Below are positions 1-6,299 of a stretch of DNA of 8,100 nt, piece by piece. Position numbers and translations under genes: made by a program. Numbering within the stretch: the stretch's first letter is position 1; the number at the start of each line of letters is the position of its first letter. Below the pieces are notes generated by a model. It searched no databases and was not told the origin of the DNA. It saw nothing but the letters and a program-made list of their open reading frames with translations. Origin of the DNA: Gemmataceae bacterium (GTDB taxonomy: Bacteria; Planctomycetota; Planctomycetia; Gemmatales; Gemmataceae); NCBI GenBank assembly GCA_025056835.1, contig JANWVS010000067.1, positions 1 to 8,100 of the forward strand, read 5' to 3'.

Positions 1-449
1 GTCGAATGAGCCATCAAAGCCCTCGCCGCGGCCAGAGCATACGCTCCTCCGCTGCCGATCGCCGCAACACCGTCCGTCGGCTGGATCACGTCGCCCGTGC
101 CGCTGATGATCAGCAGATGATCTCGATCCGCGGCGATCATCATCGCCTCTAAGCGGCGCAAGACTCGGTCCATGCGCCATTCCTTGGCCAATTCGGTCGC
201 GGCTCGCGGCACACTGCCTTGGAAATCCTTCAGCTTTGCTTCAAAGCGCTCCAGTAGAGCAAAGGCGTCGGCGGAAGCGCCTGCAAATCCGACCACGACT
301 TTCCCACCGTGCAGGCGGCGGATCTTGTGGGCATCATTCTTCATGACGACATTGCCGAGCGTCACCTGGCCGTCGCCGCCGATCGCGACCTGACCTTGAT
401 GGCGAACGGCGAGAATCGTCGTTGCCCGGAGCTTGTTTTGCCACTTCAT
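1..449 (-). CDS. hslV: ATP-dependent protease subunit HslV (ClpQ), 3' end cut by the window edge
   Basis: This encodes the proteolytic subunit of the cytoplasmic HslUV (ClpYQ) protease, a proteasome-like double hexamer that degrades proteins unfolded by the HslU ATPase. About 149 codons are present; the family is usually 175-185 residues, so roughly 30-35 C-terminal residues lie beyond base 1. The N-terminus reads MKWQNKLRA followed by TTILAVRH, which matches the mature HslV start, so Thr10 is the predicted N-terminal nucleophile after removal of a 9-residue propeptide. Lys42 falls exactly at the catalytic Lys33 of the mature E. coli enzyme. Other family blocks are [10 protein letters not shown] (24-33), KIRRL (42-46), GFAG, ADAF, the [10 protein letters not shown] stretch, and IGSGGAYA near the cut end. 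The ATG at 449 fits the family start; an AAGGG at 463-467 is a rather distant ribosome binding site (13 nt). The S9 peptidase gene lies 80 bp upstream on the same strand. hslU would be expected beyond the left edge, but this cannot be seen. Confidence 0.95.
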   Translation of the reverse strand, partial: MKWQNKLRATTILAVRHQGQVAIGGDGQVTLGNVVMKNDAHKIRRLHGGKVVVGFAGASADAFALLERFEAKLKDFQGSVPRAATELAKEWRMDRVLRRLEAMMIAADRDHLLIISGTGDVIQPTDGVAAIGSGGAYALAAARALMAHS

Positions 450-529
450 GGATTCATTTTTACCCTTAATTGCGCCCCTGGTTCCACGGCACCGGTCGGC
501 TCATGATTCGTTGGGTCGTCTCCCTCTCT

Positions 530-2716
530 CTACCAGCCGATGCAACAGGGACATTTGCCGCCCAGCCAGTGGATCGTCGCTGTTGTCGTTGCCTCCGATT
601 CCTGCCGCGCAGGACTGCGCCGCCAACTGTTGCCCACGGCCCCGGTCTTCGTCGCCCCTTCCAAGCCGTAATCCAGCTCATACCGCGGTGGTGCTCCGCC
701 GGGACCTTTCAGGTAATGCTCCATCCATTGCAGCAAACGCAGGTTGTAATCAAGCCGCGACGCCGCCCGACGATTGCCGTGGCCTTCGCCGGGATAGAAG
801 ACCAAACGAACAGGAGCCTGGCCGCGAATCTTCAAATTACGATACATCTCCAACGATTGCGAGGGATGCACGCGCGGATCGACCTTGCCGTGGAGGATCA
901 GCAGCGGCGTCTTGGCCTTCTCGGTATGATAAATCGGACTGCTCTTGAGAAAGTAGTCCCAATCGTCCCAGAGACGTTTGCGGTGATGCACCAGGAACAT
1001 CTCTTCCGGAATATCAGTGGTTCCCGACTTGGAGATGCTATCGCTGATGCCCACGAACATCACGCCCGCCGCAAAACGATGCGAATAGTACGTGCTGCAC
1101 CAAGCCGTGGCGTAGCCGCCGTAGCTGCCTCCCGTGACACCCACCTTCTGGGCATCGACCAGGCCGCCCTTGATCAGGTGATCAACACCGTCGACCAGAT
1201 CGTCGAATTCTTTGCCGGCGGCGGCACCCTGCCCCAGCATCGAGAAATCGACCCCCCGCCCCGTGCTGCCGCGGTAATTCGGATAGAAGACCGCGAAACC
1301 GCGGGCGGCGCCGACCTGGCCGAGCGAATGGTAGAGCGTCACCCAGCCGTTCGATATGTGGGCTTCCGGACCACCGTGGACCGTCAACACCAGCGGATAA
1401 CGTTGTCCTTTCTTTTCACCCAAGGGCCGAACCAAGATGCCTTCGAGCTTCAGGCCGTCGCGCGCCCGATAGTCCACGACTTCTTGCTCGGCGAACTGCA
1501 TCAAGCGCAGCCAGGGATTGCTGTCGGTAAGACGCCGCGGTGTCTCATCGCCCGGACCCTGCACGAAGATTTCCGGCGGATGTTTGGGTGAATGGCCGAT
1601 GTATGCCGCGGTACGGCCGTCGCGCGCCGCCACCAAATGGCTCACGATCGCTCCTCCCGGCGGCACCAGCGTGCGCTGCTCGCGGGCGGTCAGTTTTCCG
1701 TCGGCGGCAACGCCGATTTTCACGCTGCCGACCGTGGTCCATACGCCGGTCGCGGCAGTGTACAGGATCGTGTCGGCGTCTTTCCAGGCGATCGATTCGA
1801 CATGACCCAAGAAATTGGGCAGGGCGTCGAGCCATGTCGTGCCGTCCACGGGTCGAACGAAAAGACGCCCCTGCATCGGATCATGCAGGTCACGCCCAGA
1901 AATCACCGCAACTTTCTTACCGTCCGGCGACCAGGCGACTTGGCCCAATTTGCCAACATTCTTCAGGCTCGTGGCGGTGCCGCTTTTGAGATCGACGACA
2001 TTCACCTGACGGAACATTAGCCCATCGTCGACCAACGGTGTCGGCGCCAGCGCCACGGCGAGGGCGTCGCCGGCGGGCGACCAGTGTAATTCCGACGCCG
2101 AGCCGGTCAGCTTGAGCATCCGCACCGGGCCGGCCGGGTCGCCGACGCCCGCCACCCAAACGCGCACAAACGGTACGTCTTCCTCGTAGATCTCTTGCGA
2201 AAAGCCTTGTTCCTGTTGGGCCTTGCGCTCTTTCGGCAGCGGTTCGGTCGCCAGAAACGCGACCTGCTTGCCGTCCGGACTCCATGAGTACGCCTGAATA
2301 TCGGTGCTGTGCGACAACACCTTCCTCGATTCGCCGCCGCGAAGGGGAATCACGTACAACGATTTCGCGGCGTCTCCCTCCCGCTTGGTGAGAAACGAGA
2401 TGTGCGTCCCATCTGGGGTCCATGCGATCGCTTCGACGTTGACTTGACCGGTCACAAACGGCGTGCTGGTTCCCTTGGTATCGACGACGTGCAGCTCCGA
2501 CCATGCCGGACCATCTTTTTCCTTGGGAAGCTGCCGCGGCACACTGAGCAAATAGGCCACGTGTCCCCCGCCGGGCGCGATGGCCGTTGCCGTCACCAAC
2601 CGCAACTTCGCGACGTGATGCGGCGTAAACCGAGTATCTTGCGCGGCGACGGGCCTGATGATGCCCGCCATCAGCATCGCCGCCAACCCGCACACAACAT
2701 AACGATGAGATCGCAT
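530..2716 (-). CDS. Secreted S9-family serine peptidase (prolyl oligopeptidase / acylaminoacyl-peptidase type)
   Basis: A 728-residue exported serine peptidase of the prolyl oligopeptidase (S9) family, likely cleaving oligopeptides outside the cytoplasm. Residues 1-26 form a signal peptide (MRSHR, then a hydrophobic stretch ending VAAQ). Residues about 30-430 form a beta-propeller with repeated PD40/WD40-like blades: WTPDG (99), WSPDG (145), WSPAG (212), WSPDG (262). The C-terminal alpha/beta hydrolase has the oxyanion-side HGGP (447-450), the nucleophile in GGSYGG (Ser531, codon 1124-1126), Asp613 in KVDPRVH (codon 878-880) and His646 in GEGHGN (codon 779-781), so the triad is complete. Family knowledge places such propeller-gated enzymes as di-/oligopeptidases; exact specificity is not readable. 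The frame is open further upstream to 2824, but the ATG at 2716 is preferred because it begins the signal peptide and has GGGAGG 6 nt ahead. After about residue 684 the tail is unusual: polar, Thr-rich, and ending in a CPCC cluster. Confidence 0.93.
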   Translation of the reverse strand: MRSHRYVVCGLAAMLMAGIIRPVAAQDTRFTPHHVAKLRLVTATAIAPGGGHVAYLLSVPRQLPKEKDGPAWSELHVVDTKGTSTPFVTGQVNVEAIAWTPDGTHISFLTKREGDAAKSLYVIPLRGGESRKVLSHSTDIQAYSWSPDGKQVAFLATEPLPKERKAQQEQGFSQEIYEEDVPFVRVWVAGVGDPAGPVRMLKLTGSASELHWSPAGDALAVALAPTPLVDDGLMFRQVNVVDLKSGTATSLKNVGKLGQVAWSPDGKKVAVISGRDLHDPMQGRLFVRPVDGTTWLDALPNFLGHVESIAWKDADTILYTAATGVWTTVGSVKIGVAADGKLTAREQRTLVPPGGAIVSHLVAARDGRTAAYIGHSPKHPPEIFVQGPGDETPRRLTDSNPWLRLMQFAEQEVVDYRARDGLKLEGILVRPLGEKKGQRYPLVLTVHGGPEAHISNGWVTLYHSLGQVGAARGFAVFYPNYRGSTGRGVDFSMLGQGAAAGKEFDDLVDGVDHLIKGGLVDAQKVGVTGGSYGGYATAWCSTYYSHRFAAGVMFVGISDSISKSGTTDIPEEMFLVHHRKRLWDDWDYFLKSSPIYHTEKAKTPLLILHGKVDPRVHPSQSLEMYRNLKIRGQAPVRLVFYPGEGHGNRRAASRLDYNLRLLQWMEHYLKGPGGAPPRYELDYGLEGATKTGAVGNSWRRSPARQESEATTTATIHWLGGKCPCCIGW

Positions 2717-2722
2717 CGATCG

Positions 2723-2728
2723 CCTCCC
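2723..2728 (-). promoter_or_regulatory. Ribosome binding site fixing the S9 peptidase start
   Basis: GGGAGG on the minus strand, 6 nt before the ATG at 2716. It supports this start over in-frame upstream codons back to 2824, and the chosen start also places a signal peptide at the very N-terminus. Confidence 0.8.
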
Positions 2729-2873
2729 GAAGGCTCCAGGCCATGACGTTGGGCAGCACCTATGAGTCAGCATCATCATACAGAAGAACCGGCGGGCGGT
2801 CGTTTTGCCGGTCAAGCTTCGCATACAATACTCCCAATACTTCCGTTCCCCTCGTCCACCTTGGTTTCACAGC

Positions 2874-2877
2874 GAGG
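2874..2877 (+). promoter_or_regulatory. Ribosome binding site fixing the start of the Tat-exported protein
   Basis: GAGG, 6 nt before the ATG at 2884. The frame is open upstream to 2743, but this site together with the twin-arginine signal directly after the ATG selects 2884. Confidence 0.65.
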
Positions 2878-2883
2878 TACGCC

Positions 2884-4419
2884 ATGTTTCAGCCAACTCA
2901 TCGCCGAACGTTCTTGGGACAAGTCGCCCACACCGGTCTGCTCGCCGCCGCCGGCGAGTTTGGGTTCGTGGGAAGTTTACCGCCGCTGTCGGCCCAAGAG
3001 GTGCGACAGGCGCGCAATCTCGCCCGGGTGGCCGACGACCTTGAGCCGCTCGTGCGTTTGATCGAAGACACACCGCAAAGTCGCTTGTTGGAAGCCCTCG
3101 TCGGCCGTCTGCGAAGCGGCTTGACGTATCAACAACTGCTTGCCGCGGTGATGCTGGCTGGGGTACGCGGCATTCAGCCGCGCCCGGTCGGCTTCAAGTT
3201 CCATGCGGTGCTCGTGGTGAATTCGGCGCATCTGGCCAGCCTGGCCGCCCACGACCGTGATCGTTGGCTGCCGCTGATCTGGTCCTGCGACAATTTCAAA
3301 CGCTCGCAAGAGCGCAACCGTCAAGAAGGCGACTGGCGCATGACCGCGATCGACGAGGCTCGGCTGCCGGCTGCGGCCCATGCCGCGTCGCGCTTCCGCG
3401 AGGCCATGGACCGCTGGGACACCGAGGCGGCCGACGTCGCCATCGCCGCTTGGACGCGCACGGCCGGCGCCAACGAGATCTATGAAGCCTTTTGGCGCTA
3501 CGGCGCACGCGACTTCCGCGACATCGGCCACAAGGCGATCTTCGTCGCGAATTCCTATCGCACGTTGCAGGTGATCGGCTGGCGGCACGCCGAACCGATC
3601 CTTCGATCGCTCGCCTATGCCCTGCTCGATCATGGCCGCGACCCCAACCCCGCCACGAGCGATCTCGACGCCGACCGCCCCTGGCGCGACAATCTGCGCC
3701 GCGCCGCCCGACTCCGCCACGACTGGCAGCGCGGCCGCATCGCCTCCGACGCCACCGTCGATCTCCTCGCCGCGCTGCGCACGGCTACTCCCGGCGAGGC
3801 CGCCGAAGCCGTCGTCGCCCAACTCAACGCCGGTGTCGATCCGGCGTCGGTGTGGGACGCCATCTTTCTCATGGCCGGCGAACTCCTCATGCGGCAACCC
3901 GGCATCGTCAGCCTCCACACCGTGACGACGATGAACGCCCTCGCCTTCGCCTATCAAACGACCGCCAACGATGAGACCCGGCGCATGATGCTTCTTCAAG
4001 CCGCCTCCTTCCTCACGATGTTTCGCCGCCGCATGGAAACCAGCAACCGCCTGCCGCCCGTTCGCCTGGACAGCCTCGAACCGTTGCCGCCGACCGCAAG
4101 CGGGGCCGATGCCATCGATGAAATTTTCGCCGACATCAGCCGCGACAAGATGACCGCCGCCCGCAAGACATTGGCCGTGCTGCAAACGAACGGGGCCCAC
4201 GCGGAGCCGTTGCTCGCCGCCGCTCGTCGCTTGATCTTCAGCAAAGGCAACGACTCCCACGACTACAAGTTCAGCTCCGCCGCCTTGGAGGACTTTTATC
4301 ACGTCACTCCCGCCTGGCGCACACGCTTCCTGGCCAGCAGTGTTTTCTGGCTGAGGGGTTCCGGTTCGCCCGATACCGATCTCGTTCGCCGAATTCGCGC
4401 TGCCCTGTCGGCCCCATGA
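2884..4419 (+). CDS. Tat-exported protein of unknown function, mainly helical, with an internal duplication
   Basis: A 511-residue protein I do not recognise with certainty. The N-terminus has a twin-arginine motif (HRRTFLGQ, residues 6-13), a hydrophobic stretch, and a likely cleavage after LSAQ (about residue 38), so export of a folded, possibly cofactor-bearing protein by Tat is inferred. The rest is rich in predicted helix. Two segments, 79-142 and 317-384, share G-[LV]-x26-H-x-V-x3-N-[SA], with His107/Asn113 and His345/Asn351 at identical spacing. A third, looser copy lies around GHKAIFVANS (His216, Asn223) followed by WRHAEPILRSL. The end has a distinctive SHDYKFSSAALEDF (458-471) and PAWRTRFLASS. 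The His-bearing helices vaguely recall questin oxidase-like proteins, but I cannot confirm that. No classic hydrolase or redox motif is seen. It is divergent from the S9 peptidase and 147 bp upstream of glnA; neither neighbour explains its job. Long open antisense frames here are shadows of GC-rich codon use. Confidence 0.85.
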   Translation: MFQPTHRRTFLGQVAHTGLLAAAGEFGFVGSLPPLSAQEVRQARNLARVADDLEPLVRLIEDTPQSRLLEALVGRLRSGLTYQQLLAAVMLAGVRGIQPRPVGFKFHAVLVVNSAHLASLAAHDRDRWLPLIWSCDNFKRSQERNRQEGDWRMTAIDEARLPAAAHAASRFREAMDRWDTEAADVAIAAWTRTAGANEIYEAFWRYGARDFRDIGHKAIFVANSYRTLQVIGWRHAEPILRSLAYALLDHGRDPNPATSDLDADRPWRDNLRRAARLRHDWQRGRIASDATVDLLAALRTATPGEAAEAVVAQLNAGVDPASVWDAIFLMAGELLMRQPGIVSLHTVTTMNALAFAYQTTANDETRRMMLLQAASFLTMFRRRMETSNRLPPVRLDSLEPLPPTASGADAIDEIFADISRDKMTAARKTLAVLQTNGAHAEPLLAAARRLIFSKGNDSHDYKFSSAALEDFYHVTPAWRTRFLASSVFWLRGSGSPDTDLVRRIRAALSAP

Positions 4420-4566
4420 GCGGCGGCGGACGCGCCTGGCCGGGCTTGTTCGAGACCGTCCCAAAAAACGCGCGGCAAAATAGCGCGCCCCTCTGGAATT
4501 TCACGCCCCAACGCATAACTATGCGTGGATAGTCTCGCTACGATTCCGTAACTCAGGGAGCAGCTG
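4420..4566 (+). promoter_or_regulatory. glnA leader region with ribosome binding site
   Basis: These 147 bp separate the preceding plus-strand gene from glnA. AGGGAG (4555-4560) sits 6 nt before the glnA ATG and is a strong ribosome binding site. A perfect inverted repeat lies at 4511-4526. I found no sigma54 -24/-12 element with correct spacing and no convincing sigma70 pair, and no U-tract terminator for the upstream gene, so read-through from it is possible. Confidence 0.5.
4511..4526. repeat. Perfect 7-bp inverted repeat upstream of glnA, possible operator
   Basis: ACGCATA, a 2-nt spacer, then TATGCGT: a perfect dyad of 16 bp ending 40 bp before the glnA start. Its size suits a dimeric helix-turn-helix regulator, and the position suits control of glnA. 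It is AT-richer at its core than its surroundings. The 2-nt loop is too tight for a good RNA hairpin, and no U-tract follows, so a protein site is likelier than a terminator. Which regulator would bind is unknown. Confidence 0.45.
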
Positions 4567-5982
4567 ATGACCCCGAAAGACGTTTTAACCCTCATCCGCG
4601 AGAAGGAAGTCAAGGCCGTTGATTTGCGGTTCGTCGACTTCCCGGGCACGTGGCAGCACTTTTCGATCCCGCCCGATCAGTTGGAAGAAGCGACGTTCGA
4701 GGACGGTCTGGGCTTCGACGGTTCGTCGATCCGCGGCTGGCAGGCGATCAACGAGTCGGACATGCTCGTGATTCCCCAGGCCGACACGGCTTTTCTCGAC
4801 CCGTTTTGTCGCGAAACCACGCTCAACCTCATCTGCTCCATTCAAGATCCGCTGACGCGTCAGGACTACAGCCGCGATCCGCGCAACGTCGCCAAGAAGG
4901 CGGTCAATTACATGAAGGCGTCGGGGGTGGCGGATACCGCCTATTTCGGACCCGAATTAGAGTTTTTCGTCTTCGACGACGTGCGTTTCGACGCCACTCA
5001 GAACTCGGCCTACTACTTTCTCGACAGCGGCGAGGGGATCTGGAACTCGGGCCGGCAAGAGGCGGGGGGCAACCTCGGCAACAAGATCCGCCCCAAGGAG
5101 GGCTACTTCCCCGTGCCGCCGCAGGACACGCTCCAGGACCTGCGCACCGAGATGATGCTCAACCTGATCGCGGCCGGGATCACCATCGAGGCCCAGCACC
5201 ACGAGGTCGCCACCGCCGGCCAGTGCGAAATCGACATGCGGTTTTCGCCGCTGGTGGAGATGGCCGACAAGGTGATGAAGTACAAGTACATCGTCAAGAA
5301 CACGGCCAAGAAGCACGGCAAGACCGTGACGTTCATGCCCAAGCCGCTCTTTGGCGACAACGGCACCGGCATGCACGTCCACACGTCGCTGTGGAAGGGA
5401 GGAGTGAACCTGTTTGCCGGCTCGGGCTACGCCGGGCTTTCGGAGACGGGGCTGTACGCCATCGGCGGCCTGCTCAAGCACGCTCCGGCCATCTGCGCCT
5501 TCTCCAACCCGACGACGAACAGCTACAAGCGTCTGGTGCCCGGCTTCGAGGCGCCGGTCAATTTGGCGTATAGTCGGCGGAATCGTTCGGCGTCGATCCG
5601 GATACCGATGTATTCGGCCAATCCGAAGGCGAAGCGGATCGAGTTTCGCTGTCCGGACCCGTCGAGCAATCCGTACTTTACGTTCAGCGTGATGCTGCTG
5701 GCGATGCTGGACGGGATCAAGAACAAGATCAAGCCGGGAGAGCCTTTGGACAAGGACATTTACGATCTGGAACCGGAGGAACTGGCGAAGGTGCCGAAGA
5801 CGCCGGGGTCGTTGGAGGAAGCGATCAACGCCCTGGAGAAGGACCACGAGTTTCTGTTGCAAGGCGACGTCTTCACCAAGGACGTGCTGGAGACGTGGAT
5901 CGAGATGAAACGGAAGAAAGAGATCGACGCGGTGCGCCTCCGACCGCATCCCTACGAATTCTACTTGTACTACGACGTGTAA
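4567..5982 (+). CDS. glnA: Glutamine synthetase type I (GSI-beta)
   Basis: A 471-residue cytoplasmic dodecameric enzyme making glutamine from glutamate, ammonia and ATP; the length is normal. The N-terminal beta-grasp domain (about 1-105) has the [10 protein letters not shown] latch (49-58). The catalytic domain shows the metal ligands Glu130 and Glu132 in FGPELEFF, Glu213 and Glu221 in [13 protein letters not shown], His270 in NGTGMHVH, the flap with Glu328 in VPGFEAPVN, substrate arginines in [12 protein letters not shown], and [12 protein letters not shown] (359-370). IYDLEPEE places Tyr399 at the adenylylation site (Tyr397 of E. coli), so this is GSI-beta, probably controlled by GlnE/PII, neither of which is in the window. 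The ATG at 4567 follows AGGGAG at 6 nt. Codon choice changes in the last third: C-ending codons fall from about half to about a quarter after roughly base 5560, with no change in the protein's family match. Confidence 0.98.
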   Translation: MTPKDVLTLIREKEVKAVDLRFVDFPGTWQHFSIPPDQLEEATFEDGLGFDGSSIRGWQAINESDMLVIPQADTAFLDPFCRETTLNLICSIQDPLTRQDYSRDPRNVAKKAVNYMKASGVADTAYFGPELEFFVFDDVRFDATQNSAYYFLDSGEGIWNSGRQEAGGNLGNKIRPKEGYFPVPPQDTLQDLRTEMMLNLIAAGITIEAQHHEVATAGQCEIDMRFSPLVEMADKVMKYKYIVKNTAKKHGKTVTFMPKPLFGDNGTGMHVHTSLWKGGVNLFAGSGYAGLSETGLYAIGGLLKHAPAICAFSNPTTNSYKRLVPGFEAPVNLAYSRRNRSASIRIPMYSANPKAKRIEFRCPDPSSNPYFTFSVMLLAMLDGIKNKIKPGEPLDKDIYDLEPEELAKVPKTPGSLEEAINALEKDHEFLLQGDVFTKDVLETWIEMKRKKEIDAVRLRPHPYEFYLYYDV

Positions 5983-6115
5983 AAACGCCGTGGAAAGCCT
6001 GGCTACCCCCATCCCCCTGCGACGACCGAGCCTTGGTTTGACCGACGGGGAGGTCGACCATGGGACCAACCAGGAGGGTCCACAAGGCGAGCATGGCAAT
6101 CCAACGGAATTCCAT
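5873..6115 (-). CDS. Possible small secreted or membrane protein in the glnA/purD gap
   Basis: An 80-codon frame starting at the ATG at 6115. The first residues, [17 protein letters not shown], form a charged-then-hydrophobic segment typical of a signal peptide or short membrane helix, followed by [18 protein letters not shown] lies 6 nt before this ATG, as good as the sites of the known genes here. It is on the purD strand, 184 bp after the purD stop, so it could share that transcript. From about residue 45 the frame is antisense to the last 110 bp of glnA and turns into an Arg/Ser-rich stretch that looks like a codon shadow. It may therefore be a real short protein with a low-complexity tail, or the intact head of a degraded gene. 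The N-terminal style reminds me of short leader-like proteins in planctomycetes (memory, not verified). Confidence 0.45.
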   Translation of the reverse strand: MEFRWIAMLALWTLLVGPMVDLPVGQTKARSSQGDGGSQAFHGVFTRRSTSRIRRDAVGGAPRRSLSSVSSRSTSPARPW

Positions 6116-6121
6116 GGCGAA

Positions 6122-6127
6122 CTCTCC
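6122..6127 (-). promoter_or_regulatory. Ribosome binding site of the small ORF
   Basis: GGAGAG on the minus strand, 6 nt before the ATG at 6115. It is the main reason to take the small ORF seriously and selects this ATG over the in-frame ATG at 6157, which would add 14 residues ahead of the hydrophobic segment. Confidence 0.5.
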
Positions 6128-6199
6128 GCAACGACGGGCCGCAACAACAAGAAGCAAGCCGCGTGCCGAGGCGGTGCAAACGGGGACGCTTCGCGCCCA

Positions 6200-6260
6200 A
6201 GCACCTGAAGCGGAAGGACTTTGCGAGCCGGCGCGGTGATTCGCGATGGCGGCAGGTGCT
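6200..6260. repeat. Spaced 8-bp inverted repeat downstream of purD
   Basis: AGCACCTG (6200-6207) and CAGGTGCT (6253-6260) are exact reverse complements separated by 45 bp of GC-rich sequence. They could close a larger RNA stem downstream of the purD stop. The arms do not extend, and one such pair in a few hundred bases could be chance. Confidence 0.3.
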
Positions 6261-6299
6261 AAGGAAAGTCAACACGCGGCGGATCGGAACGTTGTCGGA

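Larger units (their letters stand above)
2717..2883. promoter_or_regulatory. Divergent intergenic region between the S9 peptidase and the Tat-exported protein
   Basis: These 167 bp must carry the promoters for both divergent genes unless promoters lie inside coding sequence. On the plus strand TACAAT (2824-2829) matches five of six bases of a sigma70 -10 box, with only a weak TTTTGC (2803-2808) 15 nt upstream as a -35. On the minus strand TATGAT (2780-2775) is a five-of-six -10 with no convincing -35. No clear operator dyad was found. The promoter boxes are guesses; the role of the region as divergent control DNA is a reasonable inference from the layout. Confidence 0.4.
5983..6299. other. 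Convergent intergenic region between glnA and purD
   Basis: A 317-bp gap between two converging stop codons. It holds the 5' half of the small minus-strand ORF (to 6115) and a spaced 8-bp inverted repeat (6200-6260). Neither side shows a GC-rich hairpin followed by a T-tract, so termination of glnA and purD is not explained by a classical intrinsic terminator. No tRNA or other recognisable RNA is seen. Confidence 0.6.

Noticed and set aside
450..529. Search for a terminator or separate promoter between the S9 peptidase and hslV
   Set aside because: No hairpin with a T-tract and no -35/-10 pair of usable quality was found in this 80-bp gap.
470..1591. Open plus-strand frame of 373 codons opposite the S9 peptidase
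   Set aside because: It lies wholly antisense to a well-supported peptidase containing its catalytic residues, shows no recognisable domain, and is explained by GC-rich codon bias.
4434..4451. Possible sigma54 promoter (TGGCCGGGCTTGTT) upstream of glnA
   Set aside because: The distance between the TGGC and TTG elements is 2 nt too short for a -24/-12 promoter, and the second element lacks the GC.
2977..4464. Open minus-strand frame of 495 codons opposite the Tat-exported protein
   Set aside because: Its composition is low-complexity Gly/Ala/Arg/Val with no motif. The plus frame has a ribosome binding site, a Tat signal and structured motifs, so the minus frame is a shadow.
4957..6204. Open minus-strand frame of 415 codons opposite glnA
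   Set aside because: It is antisense to unmistakable glutamine synthetase sequence and is Arg/His/Val-rich without family resemblance.
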